Shown here: in pieces, positions 26,117 through 35,809 of the stretch
Layout: each line of letters begins with the position of its first letter
Position numbering within the stretch: the first letter of the stretch is position 1
Notes under the pieces: generated by a model
Told to the model about the DNA's origin: nothing
Seen by the model: the letters and a program-made list of their open reading frames with translations, nothing else
Database searches by the model: none
Translations under genes and position numbers: made by a program
DNA from: Acidobacteriaceae bacterium
GTDB taxonomy: Bacteria > Acidobacteriota > Terriglobia > Terriglobales > Acidobacteriaceae
Assembly (NCBI GenBank): GCA_025462885.1
Contig: JAOAPN010000005.1
Span: 124,001-188,000, forward strand
Reading direction: 5' to 3'
DNA length: 64,000 nucleotides

Positions 26117-28984
26117 ATGGGAGTTAGCCCGGTTCTCAATCTCGCTTTTGCGTTCGGGCCGTTCAGGCTGATTCCGAGCCAGAAGATCCTCGTCCGGGAG
26201 GACCGACCCGTGAAGCTGGGTGGTAGGGCTCTGGACATCTTGCACCTGCTGGTCATGCGAGCTGGTCAGGAGATCAGTAAGAACGACCTGATCGAGTTCG
26301 CATGGCCCAATGTATTCGTCGACGAATCCAATCTGAAGGTCCACATCAGCAGCCTGCGCCGGGCACTGAATGATACTTTTCCTCAAGCAACCTACATTGC
26401 GACGATTGCGGGGCGCGGATACCAATTCGTGGGACAGGTTCAGGCGGAGCACGTCGAAACTACTGGCTTCACGGGCGATGAACAGCTGGTTGTTTCCAGC
26501 CTTCCAGCGCTCTCTACTCTCATTGGCCGTCAGCGCGATGTCGAAGGCGTGGCCCGAGCACTCGACTTCACAAGACTTGTGACTCTGGTCGGTCCTGGCG
26601 GCGTGGGGAAGACCAGCCTCGCGATTGCGGTCGCACACGCGAGACGTGGCGAGTTTCCTGACGGCGTTCGTTTCGTGGATTTGTCCGCGACCGACGACCC
26701 AGCGCTCGTTCCACACCTAGTGGCCACGGCCCTAGGCGTTCGCGGCGATCCTGCAGACTTGATCTCGGCCGTGGTCGAACACCTGCGAAACCGGCGCATC
26801 TTGGTCGTCCTGGACAGTTGCGAGCATTTACTCCACGCGGCCGCGGCGGTTGCGGCACGATTCGTCGAGGCGAAGATCAGCAGTTGTTTGCTGGCGACCA
26901 GCCGAGAGCCACTTGGAGTCTCTAGCGAGAACGTGCAACGCGTCGAGCCTCTCGCGTTTCCGCCCCGGGCGGAAGTGCGAAGCGTAAACGAAGCACTAGC
27001 CTATCCCTCGGTTGCGCTTTTCGCGTTGCGTGCACTCGAAACGGCCGACTACCGGCTGGCCGACGAAGACACCTGCGCCGTTGCAAGCCTCTGCGAAGCG
27101 CTGGATGGTCTTCCGCTCGCGATCGAGATCGTAGCTGCGAAACTCGATCACTTCTCTCCCACGGAACTCCTCAATTCCGTCGGCGCGCGCCTCAGCGAAC
27201 TCCGGAACGAATTAGAGGGCGCGCATTCGCGGCATCGGACAATCTGGGCGACGTTGGACTGGAGCTACCAGCTACTTTCCACGCAGGAGTCGACCATATT
27301 TCGGCTCCTATCCGTCTTCACGGGTTCCTTCGAGTGGACCGATGTCACCGGCATGGCTCGACTGGTACAGTACGACCCGTACCAGACCACCGTGGCGCTC
27401 GGCGGCCTTGTCTCCAAGTCGCTGCTGTCCGTGGAGATCGACGGGGAACAGCTTCGCTACCGGCTTTTGGAAAGCTCCAGAAGCTACGCGGCGGAGAGAT
27501 TGCTGCAGGATTCCCAGGCTCAAGCAGCACAACGTCACCATGCGCAGATTGTGCTATCGATGTTCGAAAGATCCGAGGCGGAATGGGCTTGGGCCGACAA
27601 TCGCGTCTGGCGCGCGCGCTACGAGGCGCGGATCGGAGACTTACGCAAAGCGCTGGACTGGTGCTTCGGCGACGCTGGGGACGCATCCCTCGGCGTCGCC
27701 CTTGCCGCCTCTGCGGTCTTAGTTTGGAACGAGCAATCGTCAATTTTCGAGCAGCTCTTTCAGGTGGAACGAGCTTTGAACTATTGCGCTTCGCTCACGG
27801 ATGCGCCGCGGCGAACGGCGGCGCTCGCATCATCTCGGGCTTGGTGCATGTCCCTCATCGGACAGCTCCATAGCGGAACAGATGACGCCTGGGAAATTGC
27901 GCTCAACTATGCCCAACGCAGCGGCGATGTTGGTCAACATCTGTCCGTCATTTGCGGCCATGCGCATTTCCTCATCTGGACGGGCCGCCTGGAACAGTCC
28001 GTCGATGTTTTGGATAGTGCCATCCGGGTTGCCGTCCAGTACGGTGACCGGGGGTTGCTCTTCGACGCGGAGTGGCTGCATGCCTTGGCAGAGATGCATC
28101 TCGGCAAGTTGCTAGAGGTGCGGCCTAAGCTCGAACGGCTCGCCGAAGATCTAACCCATCAGTCTCCATCGACGATCGCGCGCTATCAGTTGGAGCCCTA
28201 CCTCGGCATCAACATTACACTCGCTTTCACAACTTGGCTGACCGGTCAACCCGCACGCTCCCTCTCGATAACCGAGGAGATGCTGCTGAAGACCGGACAG
28301 AGCGATCAACTGATGGCTCAATCAACCATTCTCGCGATTGTCGCCATGCCGCTCGCATTGTGGAGTGGCCAGATCGACGCCTTGGGCCAGTATTCGGCCA
28401 CGCTTGGTAGGAATCTCGACCGCGAGAACCTCGCAGTCTGGGAGCCGGTACATCGGTTCTACGCTTCGGTCATCCGAAACGCGCGGGGCGACCTCAACGC
28501 CCTCGACGAAATGCGGTCTTCTATCGATGTGATTGTTCGCGCCCGAAGTCTGTTGCGAACTCCGATGCATCTCGGCGTGTTGGCCGAAGCGCTGCTCGCA
28601 AGAGGCAAACTCGTAGACGCCGATGATGCAGTCGAATGGGGGTTGAAGCTGCAACGCCAGTCGAAGGAGAACTGGTGCCTGCCCGAACTGCTTCGAGTGA
28701 AGGCCGGGATAATGGCGGCGCTCGGAGAACGAGTCCAAGCCCGCAAAATGCTTGCTAGCGCACTCCGAAAAGCCGTCGCAATTGGCGCACGGTCTCTCCA
28801 GTTGCGGATAGTGAATGACATAGCGCAGATGGCGATCGCAGCAGGAAACAAAAAGGAGGCCGTCGACCTCCTCTTGCCCGTGTATGAGAGCTACGCAGAA
28901 AGAGCTTCGACTGAGGACCTGAAGAGGTGCGCTCGCCTGCTCGCCGCGAGCACGAGTCGGGTTCCGATACCGCTGCAAGGTTAG
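26117..28984 (+). CDS. Winged-helix (OmpR/PhoB-type) - STAND-like ATPase - TPR-like regulator
   Basis: N-terminal Trans_reg_C (FGPFRLIPSQKILVREDRPVKLGGRALDILHLLVMRAGQEISKNDLIEFAWPNVFVDESNLKVHISSLRRAL), P-loop TLVGPGGVGKTSLAIAVAH, Walker-B-like RRILVVLDSCEHLL, helical repeat C-terminus. Confidence 0.9.
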   Translation: MGVSPVLNLAFAFGPFRLIPSQKILVREDRPVKLGGRALDILHLLVMRAGQEISKNDLIEFAWPNVFVDESNLKVHISSLRRALNDTFPQATYIATIAGRGYQFVGQVQAEHVETTGFTGDEQLVVSSLPALSTLIGRQRDVEGVARALDFTRLVTLVGPGGVGKTSLAIAVAHARRGEFPDGVRFVDLSATDDPALVPHLVATALGVRGDPADLISAVVEHLRNRRILVVLDSCEHLLHAAAAVAARFVEAKISSCLLATSREPLGVSSENVQRVEPLAFPPRAEVRSVNEALAYPSVALFALRALETADYRLADEDTCAVASLCEALDGLPLAIEIVAAKLDHFSPTELLNSVGARLSELRNELEGAHSRHRTIWATLDWSYQLLSTQESTIFRLLSVFTGSFEWTDVTGMARLVQYDPYQTTVALGGLVSKSLLSVEIDGEQLRYRLLESSRSYAAERLLQDSQAQAAQRHHAQIVLSMFERSEAEWAWADNRVWRARYEARIGDLRKALDWCFGDAGDASLGVALAASAVLVWNEQSSIFEQLFQVERALNYCASLTDAPRRTAALASSRAWCMSLIGQLHSGTDDAWEIALNYAQRSGDVGQHLSVICGHAHFLIWTGRLEQSVDVLDSAIRVAVQYGDRGLLFDAEWLHALAEMHLGKLLEVRPKLERLAEDLTHQSPSTIARYQLEPYLGINITLAFTTWLTGQPARSLSITEEMLLKTGQSDQLMAQSTILAIVAMPLALWSGQIDALGQYSATLGRNLDRENLAVWEPVHRFYASVIRNARGDLNALDEMRSSIDVIVRARSLLRTPMHLGVLAEALLARGKLVDADDAVEWGLKLQRQSKENWCLPELLRVKAGIMAALGERVQARKMLASALRKAVAIGARSLQLRIVNDIAQMAIAAGNKKEAVDLLLPVYESYAERASTEDLKRCARLLAASTSRVPIPLQG

Positions 28985-29575
28985 TACTCTCATTGCAGCT
29001 TACCCTCCGAAGACTACTGGCAAGAATCCACAAAGGCTGACGTGCTGCTCGCCGTCACGGGAATCCTAATTGTCTTTCATACAGCCAACGGAAGAACGGC
29101 GCGATCGCGGTCGTCAGACCGGTGCATCCGTGTGCGCTCAACTTACACCCTTACATCTCTTTATATACAACTGAGCAGAACCGATGATGCTTTTCCGCGG
29201 AGCATGTGAATGACCAAGCTGGCAATGGTGATGCTAGAGGTTGCGGGTGAAAAGCTGAACTGGTTCGAGCAGTCTAAAGGACTTCCGGTCGTTCCGGACA
29301 CGTCGTGGGCCCGATTCCCGACCTTGAATAAATGTCTCCCCTTGGCCTCAAATTATCCGCTGGCGTCGTTTTACCTCAATTTACCAAGGCCACCTCTGGT
29401 TCGGCGTTAGTGTGACTACATGAGCATGAGCGGAAAGACTCGTAATGCATCAAACGGGCTTGAAAATGGTGGCGCTCGCCACGTCAACTCTTATGGCAAT
29501 CGCACTTCTGAAAAGAGCGGATGTCCGCAGGCGTTACAACAATCATCAAGCTCGCGAACCGAACGAACGAGAATC

Positions 29576-30523
29576 ATGGATAGCACCGCAACAATGATGT
29601 CCAGAAGCGCATATCTCGAGGAATTAGCGGTAGCATTGGAACGACATACCAATGGCATAAGAGGGAGCAACCAACTCGAAACCGCGGTCGAAGGATTTTC
29701 GATAGTTCTCTCAGAGCACTCAGTGCAACCGGTCCGCCGCGCGTCGGAACCAGCAATATGTATGACGGTTCAAGGCGCGGAGTGGGCGATGGTAGGCGAG
29801 AAACGTTACGACTACCGGGCCGGCCAGGCATTCATCCTCTCCGTTGAGGAACCTTGCCGCTGTACCGTTCCCGTTGCCAGCCCAATACATCCTTACCTGG
29901 GACTGGTGGTTGAGCTCGATCGCGGCTATACGCAGCAGGTGATAGAAGAGCTTGGTATTCGTCTGAAACCCGCCCGCAAAGACAGGGCGTGTGATGCATT
30001 CGTGCTTGATTTAACCCCCCAGCTTTTGGATTGTGCTTTGCGAGCTGTTCGCCTTCTGGACACTCCAGAAGCGATCCCGATGCTGTACCCGGGGATCATG
30101 CGCGAGATCTGCTACTGGCTTCTGACCGGTCCCGCCTGTGATCAGATCGTTGACATAACAATGGCGAACGTTCACGACAGACGAGTGCTTCAGGCAATAC
30201 AACATCTTCGAGGCAAGTTCAGTGACCCGATCAGAGTAGAACAGCTTGCAACCGCCGCTGGCATGAGTCCGGCGACGTTTCACAGACAGTTCAAGTCGGC
30301 GACATCAATGTCGCCACTGCAATACCAGAAACAACTTCGCCTGCTCGAGGCTCGCCGTCTTATGATCACGAGCAACTTCAACGTGGAAAACATTGCATTT
30401 GAGGTTGGATATGTGAGTGCGTCGCAGTTCAGCCGCGAATATACGCGCATGTTCGGCAAGCCTCCTCGTCGCGACATGTCAACGTGCAAGTCATCCCAAT
30501 CTACTGCGCCGCATGTCGCTTAG
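29576..30523 (+). CDS. AraC family transcriptional regulator (paralogue of 21835-22752)
   Basis: Similar to the 21835 protein along its length, e.g. LLDTPEAIPMLYPGIMREICYWLLTGP and ATFHRQFKSATSMSPLQYQKQLRLLEARRLM. Start uncertain (ORF 29420). Confidence 0.9.
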   Translation: MDSTATMMSRSAYLEELAVALERHTNGIRGSNQLETAVEGFSIVLSEHSVQPVRRASEPAICMTVQGAEWAMVGEKRYDYRAGQAFILSVEEPCRCTVPVASPIHPYLGLVVELDRGYTQQVIEELGIRLKPARKDRACDAFVLDLTPQLLDCALRAVRLLDTPEAIPMLYPGIMREICYWLLTGPACDQIVDITMANVHDRRVLQAIQHLRGKFSDPIRVEQLATAAGMSPATFHRQFKSATSMSPLQYQKQLRLLEARRLMITSNFNVENIAFEVGYVSASQFSREYTRMFGKPPRRDMSTCKSSQSTAPHVA

Positions 30524-30759
30524 GACGAGCAGTTCGTCGTCTTCCATCCCTCAGTGTAGGCGGACTTCTCGCTGTGAGTGCCATCATGCACTACTCACGA
30601 TCAAGCGAATATTTCATTCTCACGGACGCATGTAAATGCGAACGGACTGGAGTTGCGCGTGGCATCACAGAAAGACACATTCGCTTATGGCTTTGACCGA
30701 GGTCAAAGCCGACGGCTGAAGAGGTCACCATAGTGATGGGGTAAGCCCAAGGAGCAACA

Positions 30760-31182
30760 ATGCAAACTAATACTGTCCTGTCGATATTTGGCGAGCAGGT
30801 TGAAATTCTCGTCTCCAGCAAATCTACAAATTATTCCTTTTGTGTCGGGAGGCAAACATCGCCGCCCGGCGGTGGTCCGCCTCCACATCTGCATGAACGG
30901 GAAGAAGAGATTTTTATCGTGATTGAAGGTCAGTATGAGTTCTTCGATCGAGATAAGTGGGTTCCTTTCGCGAAAGGTGAAGTCAAAACTTCTCTTCGCG
31001 GCAATTACCATGCCTTTCGCAACTCCGGAACGACCACCGGAAAGGTACTCTTCATGACGAATTCAGGCGGCCTGGACGAATATTTCGCGGAAATCTCATC
31101 CCTCGTCATGCCACGTGATTTGGATCGCCTCGTGGAGATCAGTAAACACTACGGTTATGTCTTTCTCCCCCAGGCGCCGTAG
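30760..31182 (+). CDS. Cupin domain protein
   Basis: PPGGGPPPHLHEREEEIFIVIEGQYEFFDRDKWVPFAKGEVKTSLRGNYHAFRNSG. Confidence 0.87.
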   Translation: MQTNTVLSIFGEQVEILVSSKSTNYSFCVGRQTSPPGGGPPPHLHEREEEIFIVIEGQYEFFDRDKWVPFAKGEVKTSLRGNYHAFRNSGTTTGKVLFMTNSGGLDEYFAEISSLVMPRDLDRLVEISKHYGYVFLPQAP

Positions 31183-31354
31183 GCAATCTTGGCAAGCAAA
31201 CGCTGGTTCATATTCAAGGTGGTTCCAGGAAACTCCTGACCGCATCCACGGAGGGAAAAGTGATGTTTGGCAATCACATCTGGGGGCATGCGCGGTGCCT
31301 TCAACCCATATTGATGTGGAGGATGTGTCACAAAGGTTGTTGCGAGTGTTCCAA

Positions 31355-32224
31355 CTAAGAGCGAGTTCTAGTTTTGGTGGCGAAGTGCCAGGTGAGCGCA
31401 CTCATTAGAGACAGAGCGATCGTTTCCAGAGTGAACTGACCCATGCTCGCAAGAGCCGTGATCACGGGAACCTTTGCGTAGAAAGGGTAGATGGCTGGCG
31501 CGAAGAGAACGTGACGGACGAGAAGGACGGTTACGGTGAATTGCAGAAATCGCACGGGGATTCGTGGAGACAGGCTGTCCCAGATGAGGGCGGCGACTAA
31601 GAGGGCGGCGAGGACGGGCTCAGCATACGTGAGGTAGGCGGGGACAAGAACATGCATGCCGTAAGGAAGGCCGTAGACTTCGTCATGGGCGAGAAAGGAG
31701 AAGTGGGTAAGAACGGGTGCGTAGGCCCGCGCAATGAGAGGCTTGCATTCGATAAAGACCAGCAGGTACAGAGCGGTTGCCCCGAGGACTTGCAGCCAGA
31801 TGTTTTTGAGCAGCGGTGCGATGGCGACAATGAGGAATGAGAGGAGGAGCCAGTTGAGAAGGCTAGGTACGTTCGAAAGAAAAGAGAAGGTCCAGGCGGT
31901 GGTGACGACGCCGTTCATAATGGGCGCCCGAAAGAATAGTTCCTGCAGCATGGTGATCACGAGGAAGAGCACCAGGCTGCGGGCGACAAGGGAGCGACGC
32001 TTGAGGGCGTTGGACGCGAGGGTATAGATGAAGATAACGCCGAGAACGGATGGGGCAGCATTGAGCCAAGCGCCGATGCCTGTGTGGGGAAAGCCTGACG
32101 GATAAGGAACGTGCAGACCCTGCAGCATAACAACGTGAACACTGAGAGCGAGGATCGCAGTAAGAAGTGCGCCGAGCAGGAATTTTGGCCAGCGGATTGA
32201 GCGGGTGCCAGATAAGGGAGACAA
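31355..32224 (-). CDS. Polytopic membrane protein
   Basis: Multiple hydrophobic segments; QELFFRAPIMN near the middle is only weakly suggestive of a CPBP-type motif. Confidence 0.6.
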   Translation of the reverse strand: MSPLSGTRSIRWPKFLLGALLTAILALSVHVVMLQGLHVPYPSGFPHTGIGAWLNAAPSVLGVIFIYTLASNALKRRSLVARSLVLFLVITMLQELFFRAPIMNGVVTTAWTFSFLSNVPSLLNWLLLSFLIVAIAPLLKNIWLQVLGATALYLLVFIECKPLIARAYAPVLTHFSFLAHDEVYGLPYGMHVLVPAYLTYAEPVLAALLVAALIWDSLSPRIPVRFLQFTVTVLLVRHVLFAPAIYPFYAKVPVITALASMGQFTLETIALSLMSALTWHFATKTRTRS

Positions 32225-32404
32225 AATAACCCTCTTTTCTTGAGTGTTGCAAGAGATGCGCTTTTTGCGAGCGCATTGTTTACTCGGAAGGTTTTATTTT
32301 GATGGATTGCGAATGCCGACAAGCGCGCTTCCGGTGACTGACGAAGAGCTCCCAATGTCGGTTCAATATTGAGCGTGTTTGGCCGAAATCATCTGACGCA
32401 CCAA

Positions 32405-32965
32405 TCAAATGGCACGTCGCGAGTTCGCGGTGAGCGCAGTGGCGGCGGATCCTGCGATGCTGGGACGACCGATGGCGTCGAGGAGATGCATCCCTTCGAG
32501 AAAAGTCAGGAACAGCGCGGCCGATGCAGCGAGATTCTCGTGTGCTTTGACCTTTAAGCGACTCGTCACCCAGGCAAGAAATTTATCTGCTATCTGTCCA
32601 GCAATATCGAGGTGTGGTTGAAGACCGCGCGACGCGCCCGACGCGAGATCGAGCCAAAGATGCATGAATGGCTTGATGCTGTCCGAAGCTACGACTACCC
32701 CTACCTCTTCCAGCAAGATGCGAAATGGGCGAGGCTTTCCGACTGGAACAGCTTCATCAAGCTGTGCGAGCATCCGCTCCGCAAGCCGGTGCAGCGTAAC
32801 GGATAGAATCTCGTCCTTATCAGCGAAGTAGTAGAGCAACATGCGGTCACTCGTCCCGGCGGCAGCTGCTAGCGGCCGTAGGGTGGCCGCACTAAGGCCT
32901 TCCGACAAGAGATGATCTGCCATGAGTTCGACGGCGGCATCTCGACGCTCCTCGCGGGTTTTCAT
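32405..32965 (-). CDS. TetR family transcriptional regulator
   Basis: RRDAAVELMADHLLSEGLSAATLRPLAAAAGTSDRMLLYYFADKDEILSVTLHRL. Confidence 0.87.
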   Translation of the reverse strand: MKTREERRDAAVELMADHLLSEGLSAATLRPLAAAAGTSDRMLLYYFADKDEILSVTLHRLAERMLAQLDEAVPVGKPRPFRILLEEVGVVVASDSIKPFMHLWLDLASGASRGLQPHLDIAGQIADKFLAWVTSRLKVKAHENLAASAALFLTFLEGMHLLDAIGRPSIAGSAATALTANSRRAI

Positions 32966-32974
32966 ACTCCTGAA

Positions 32975-33029
32975 TGTAGCAGACGCTACATCGTTGTGCT
33001 AGGATGTAGCGGTCGCTACATCCTAGCAC
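32975..33029. promoter_or_regulatory. Two TGTAGC-N4-GCTACA operators upstream of the TetR gene
   Basis: tgtagcagacgctaca (32975-32990) and gtgctaggatgtagc-ggtc-gctacatcctagcac (32996-33029, perfect 15-bp arms). Confidence 0.87.
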
Positions 33030-33198
33030 TTAACGTTCTTTCGCGAGCCATGATGTCCTTGCAAGGCACAAAGCAATGCTTCCAAAATTCGCCGGGCGTT
33101 GAGTTGAGCTGCCAGCCTTGTTGCTTACATTGCTACCTACATCTCGGCTATTACTTCAACCCCAACCTTAGACGCAGCATTGCTCATGGAGAGGAACG

Positions 33199-33963
33199 AT
33201 GAAACTCAACGGCAAGACGATCTTGATTACGGGTGGCACAAGCGGCATTGGAATGGAGTTCGCAAATCAACTCTCCGCAGCCGGCAACACTGTCCTGGTC
33301 ACGGGGCGCGGCGCCGAACGCATTCGTAAGGTTCGGCAAACGCTCCAGAACGTTCATGTGTTTCAGAGCGATGCGAGTGAACCTTCGGAGATCGCATCGC
33401 TGCAACGTGAAGTGCTCTCGAAGTTTCCAGCCCTGAGTGTGATTATCAACAACGCCGGCATTATGCGGAATTTAGATCTGAACAAGATTGAAGGGGGAGC
33501 GGATGTAGCACGGGAGATCGCGATCGATCTCAGTGGCCCTATCCTGATGACCCAACAATTCCTGGATCATCTGCTGCAGCAGAACGAATCACTCATTGTC
33601 AACGTCTCCTCGGGATTTGCTCTGGTTCCGTTTTCGATGTCGCCGATATACAGCGCAGCAAAAGCCGGACTGCACGCTTACACCAGATGTCTGCGAATGC
33701 AGATGAAGGGCACCTCGGTGAAGGTGATCGAACTTATACCGCCGGGGACCGAGACTCCAATGTTCCGGGGAGAATTCGCGAAAGAGTTCAAGGGCCAGAA
33801 GGCGATGGACGCTAAGGTCCTCGTCAAGAAGGCCATCGCCGGAATAGAGGCGAATCAGGACGAGATTCGACCGGGGCTAGCCAGAGTGCTGGGTGTAATG
33901 AGCCGACTCGCTCCGGACTTCATGATGGCGCAGATCACTAAGATGTCAACTCCAAAACCGTAG
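33199..33963 (+). CDS. Short-chain dehydrogenase/reductase (DltE-like)
   Basis: KTILITGGTSGIGMEFANQLSAAGNTVLVTGR...VIINNAGIMR...YSAAKAGLHAYTRCLR. Confidence 0.92.
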   Translation: MKLNGKTILITGGTSGIGMEFANQLSAAGNTVLVTGRGAERIRKVRQTLQNVHVFQSDASEPSEIASLQREVLSKFPALSVIINNAGIMRNLDLNKIEGGADVAREIAIDLSGPILMTQQFLDHLLQQNESLIVNVSSGFALVPFSMSPIYSAAKAGLHAYTRCLRMQMKGTSVKVIELIPPGTETPMFRGEFAKEFKGQKAMDAKVLVKKAIAGIEANQDEIRPGLARVLGVMSRLAPDFMMAQITKMSTPKP

Positions 33964-34173
33964 GAGGAGAGCGAGTTGAGCATCCTCAAGTGTGTGCGCC
34001 GCATGTTCGTTGAAACGAGTTCGCCGAGGTTCGTCCTGCGGTAACGGTAGACGCTCTATCGGAGGGATTGGGCGGCTTCCGAGTTGATAGATCATCACCA
34101 AGCGGCAGAAATCTCGACAGCGACCCATCGAGGCAGGTTCGTCTTCCGCGCAACCATCGCTAAGGAGCATTAC

Positions 34174-34983
34174 ATGAGCAAAGTAAGCACCAGCAAACTC
34201 GGTACCGCGGTCATTACCGGAGCATCCTCTGGCATTGGCAAGGTCTATGCTGATCGCCTAGCTACCCGGGGGTACGATCTTCTTCTAGTTGCGCGCCGGG
34301 CCGACCGCCTGCAGGCCATCGCTCACGACCTTCAGTCTCTCCATTCGGTACACGTCGAATATCTGGTCGCCGATCTTGCTTCGCCCACTGGCCTTTCCGA
34401 GACCATTCGGAAGATCACTGCCGAGCCCTCGATCACCCTCCTGGTGAATAACGCCGGCACAGTGTTTTTCGGTCCGCTCGAGACTACCTCTCAAACGACG
34501 CTCACCACCATGGTCGCGCTGAATGTCACCGCGCTCACTGCTCTCACCATGGCAGTCCTTACGACATTCCAGAAGCGCAACTCCGGGATGATCATCAACA
34601 TTGGTTCGGTCGGCGGCTTTAACGGTCTATCTATCTTGGCTGTTTACGGCGGAACCAAAGCCTATGTTCTCAATTTCACTCAGGCACTTCAAAAACAACT
34701 CTCTGGAACAGGGATTCGGGTGCAGTTGGTAACCCCGGCCGCTACCGCCACAGAGATTTGGGACACCTCGGGCTTTCCTATCTCTAACGTCGATCCAGCC
34801 ACCGTGATGAGCACTGAAGACTGTGTCGACGCCTCCCTCCAAGGCCTCGACGCCGGCGAACTCATCACCGCACCGGCTTTAGAAGATGAAGGCGTGCTGC
34901 GGAGCTTTGAGGCCGCCTCGGAGGCCCTCTTCAACGCCACTCAGACTGGACAGGCTGCATCACGTTATGGGCTCACACGTTGA
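34174..34983 (+). CDS. Short-chain dehydrogenase/reductase
   Basis: GTAVITGASSGIGKVYADRLATRGYDLLLVARR...LLVNNAGTVFF...YGGTKAYVLNFTQAL. Confidence 0.92.
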   Translation: MSKVSTSKLGTAVITGASSGIGKVYADRLATRGYDLLLVARRADRLQAIAHDLQSLHSVHVEYLVADLASPTGLSETIRKITAEPSITLLVNNAGTVFFGPLETTSQTTLTTMVALNVTALTALTMAVLTTFQKRNSGMIINIGSVGGFNGLSILAVYGGTKAYVLNFTQALQKQLSGTGIRVQLVTPAATATEIWDTSGFPISNVDPATVMSTEDCVDASLQGLDAGELITAPALEDEGVLRSFEAASEALFNATQTGQAASRYGLTR

Positions 34984-35000
34984 GCTCTTGGGAAGCGGCA

Positions 35001-35125
35001 CGGCCTGGTCTGGCCGAAGTCTTAGGTGTCATGAGCCGGCTTGCTCCGGACTTTATGATGACGCAGATCACTCGCACGCGCCTACGTGTTCTCAAGAAAA
35101 TACGTGAACACATGAAGTTTAGCTG
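35001..35125 (+). pseudogene. C-terminal remnant of an SDR gene
   Basis: RPGLAEVLGVMSRLAPDFMMTQIT versus RPGLARVLGVMSRLAPDFMMAQIT at the end of the 33199 SDR; no Rossmann region precedes it in frame. Confidence 0.75.
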
Positions 35126-35200
35126 AGAGTTCACTATCCACACGCTCAGTTCCGTGCAGTTTTCAATCCCAGCCCCCTTACGAACGTTCAGAGGTAGGCG

Positions 35201-35587
35201 ATGCAGAAACGTAAGGATCAACGGACCGGAACGCAGACTACCGACTTGGGATACTCGCGGCGTGTGAGTCTTACGCTTGAAGTCTTATTCAGAGGTAAGT
35301 GGCGGGTGCATATCCTTTGCGCCTTGCGCGTGGGGCCGGTTCGTCTTGGTCAACTTGCAAGGTTTATTCCCGGGGCCTCAAAGAAAATGCTGACGCACAA
35401 CTTGCGAAGATTGGAAGCGGATGGGATTGTCGTTCGCAGAGACCTCAGCGAGACCGTCCTACATGTCGAGTATGATCTGGACGACCAGATAAGGGAGAGC
35501 CTGTTCACTCTTTTGGAGAATCTGGCAAATTGGGGCGATTCCTATCTGGCAAGATCGATACAAGCTGAAAGTGAAGAAGGACCGTAG
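35201..35587 (+). CDS. HxlR family transcriptional regulator
   Basis: LEVLFRGKWRVHILCALRVGPVRLGQLARFIPGASKKMLTHNLRRLEADGIVVRRDLSETVLHVEYDL. Confidence 0.88.
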   Translation: MQKRKDQRTGTQTTDLGYSRRVSLTLEVLFRGKWRVHILCALRVGPVRLGQLARFIPGASKKMLTHNLRRLEADGIVVRRDLSETVLHVEYDLDDQIRESLFTLLENLANWGDSYLARSIQAESEEGP

Positions 35588-35809
35588 TTGCGTTCCAACC
35601 GCGAGCAACTGTCACATGGTCTCAGCCGACGATAGTGCTGCTTGGCGGTCACATTGCGACGCGAGTTCAGGAACCATTACCCACCTCTGAGGTGACCAAG
35701 CGGCACGTAGTTCTGAGGAGCGAGAACCGCGCTATACAAACTGCCTGGTGCAGCTCAACATAAGCCGACTTCGCCGTAACAATCCACAGAGTAGGCAATG
35801 CAACTACGC

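Noticed and set aside
27334-27873. 179-aa + strand ORF inside the 955-aa regulator
   Set aside because: Alternative frame of a long, well-supported CDS.
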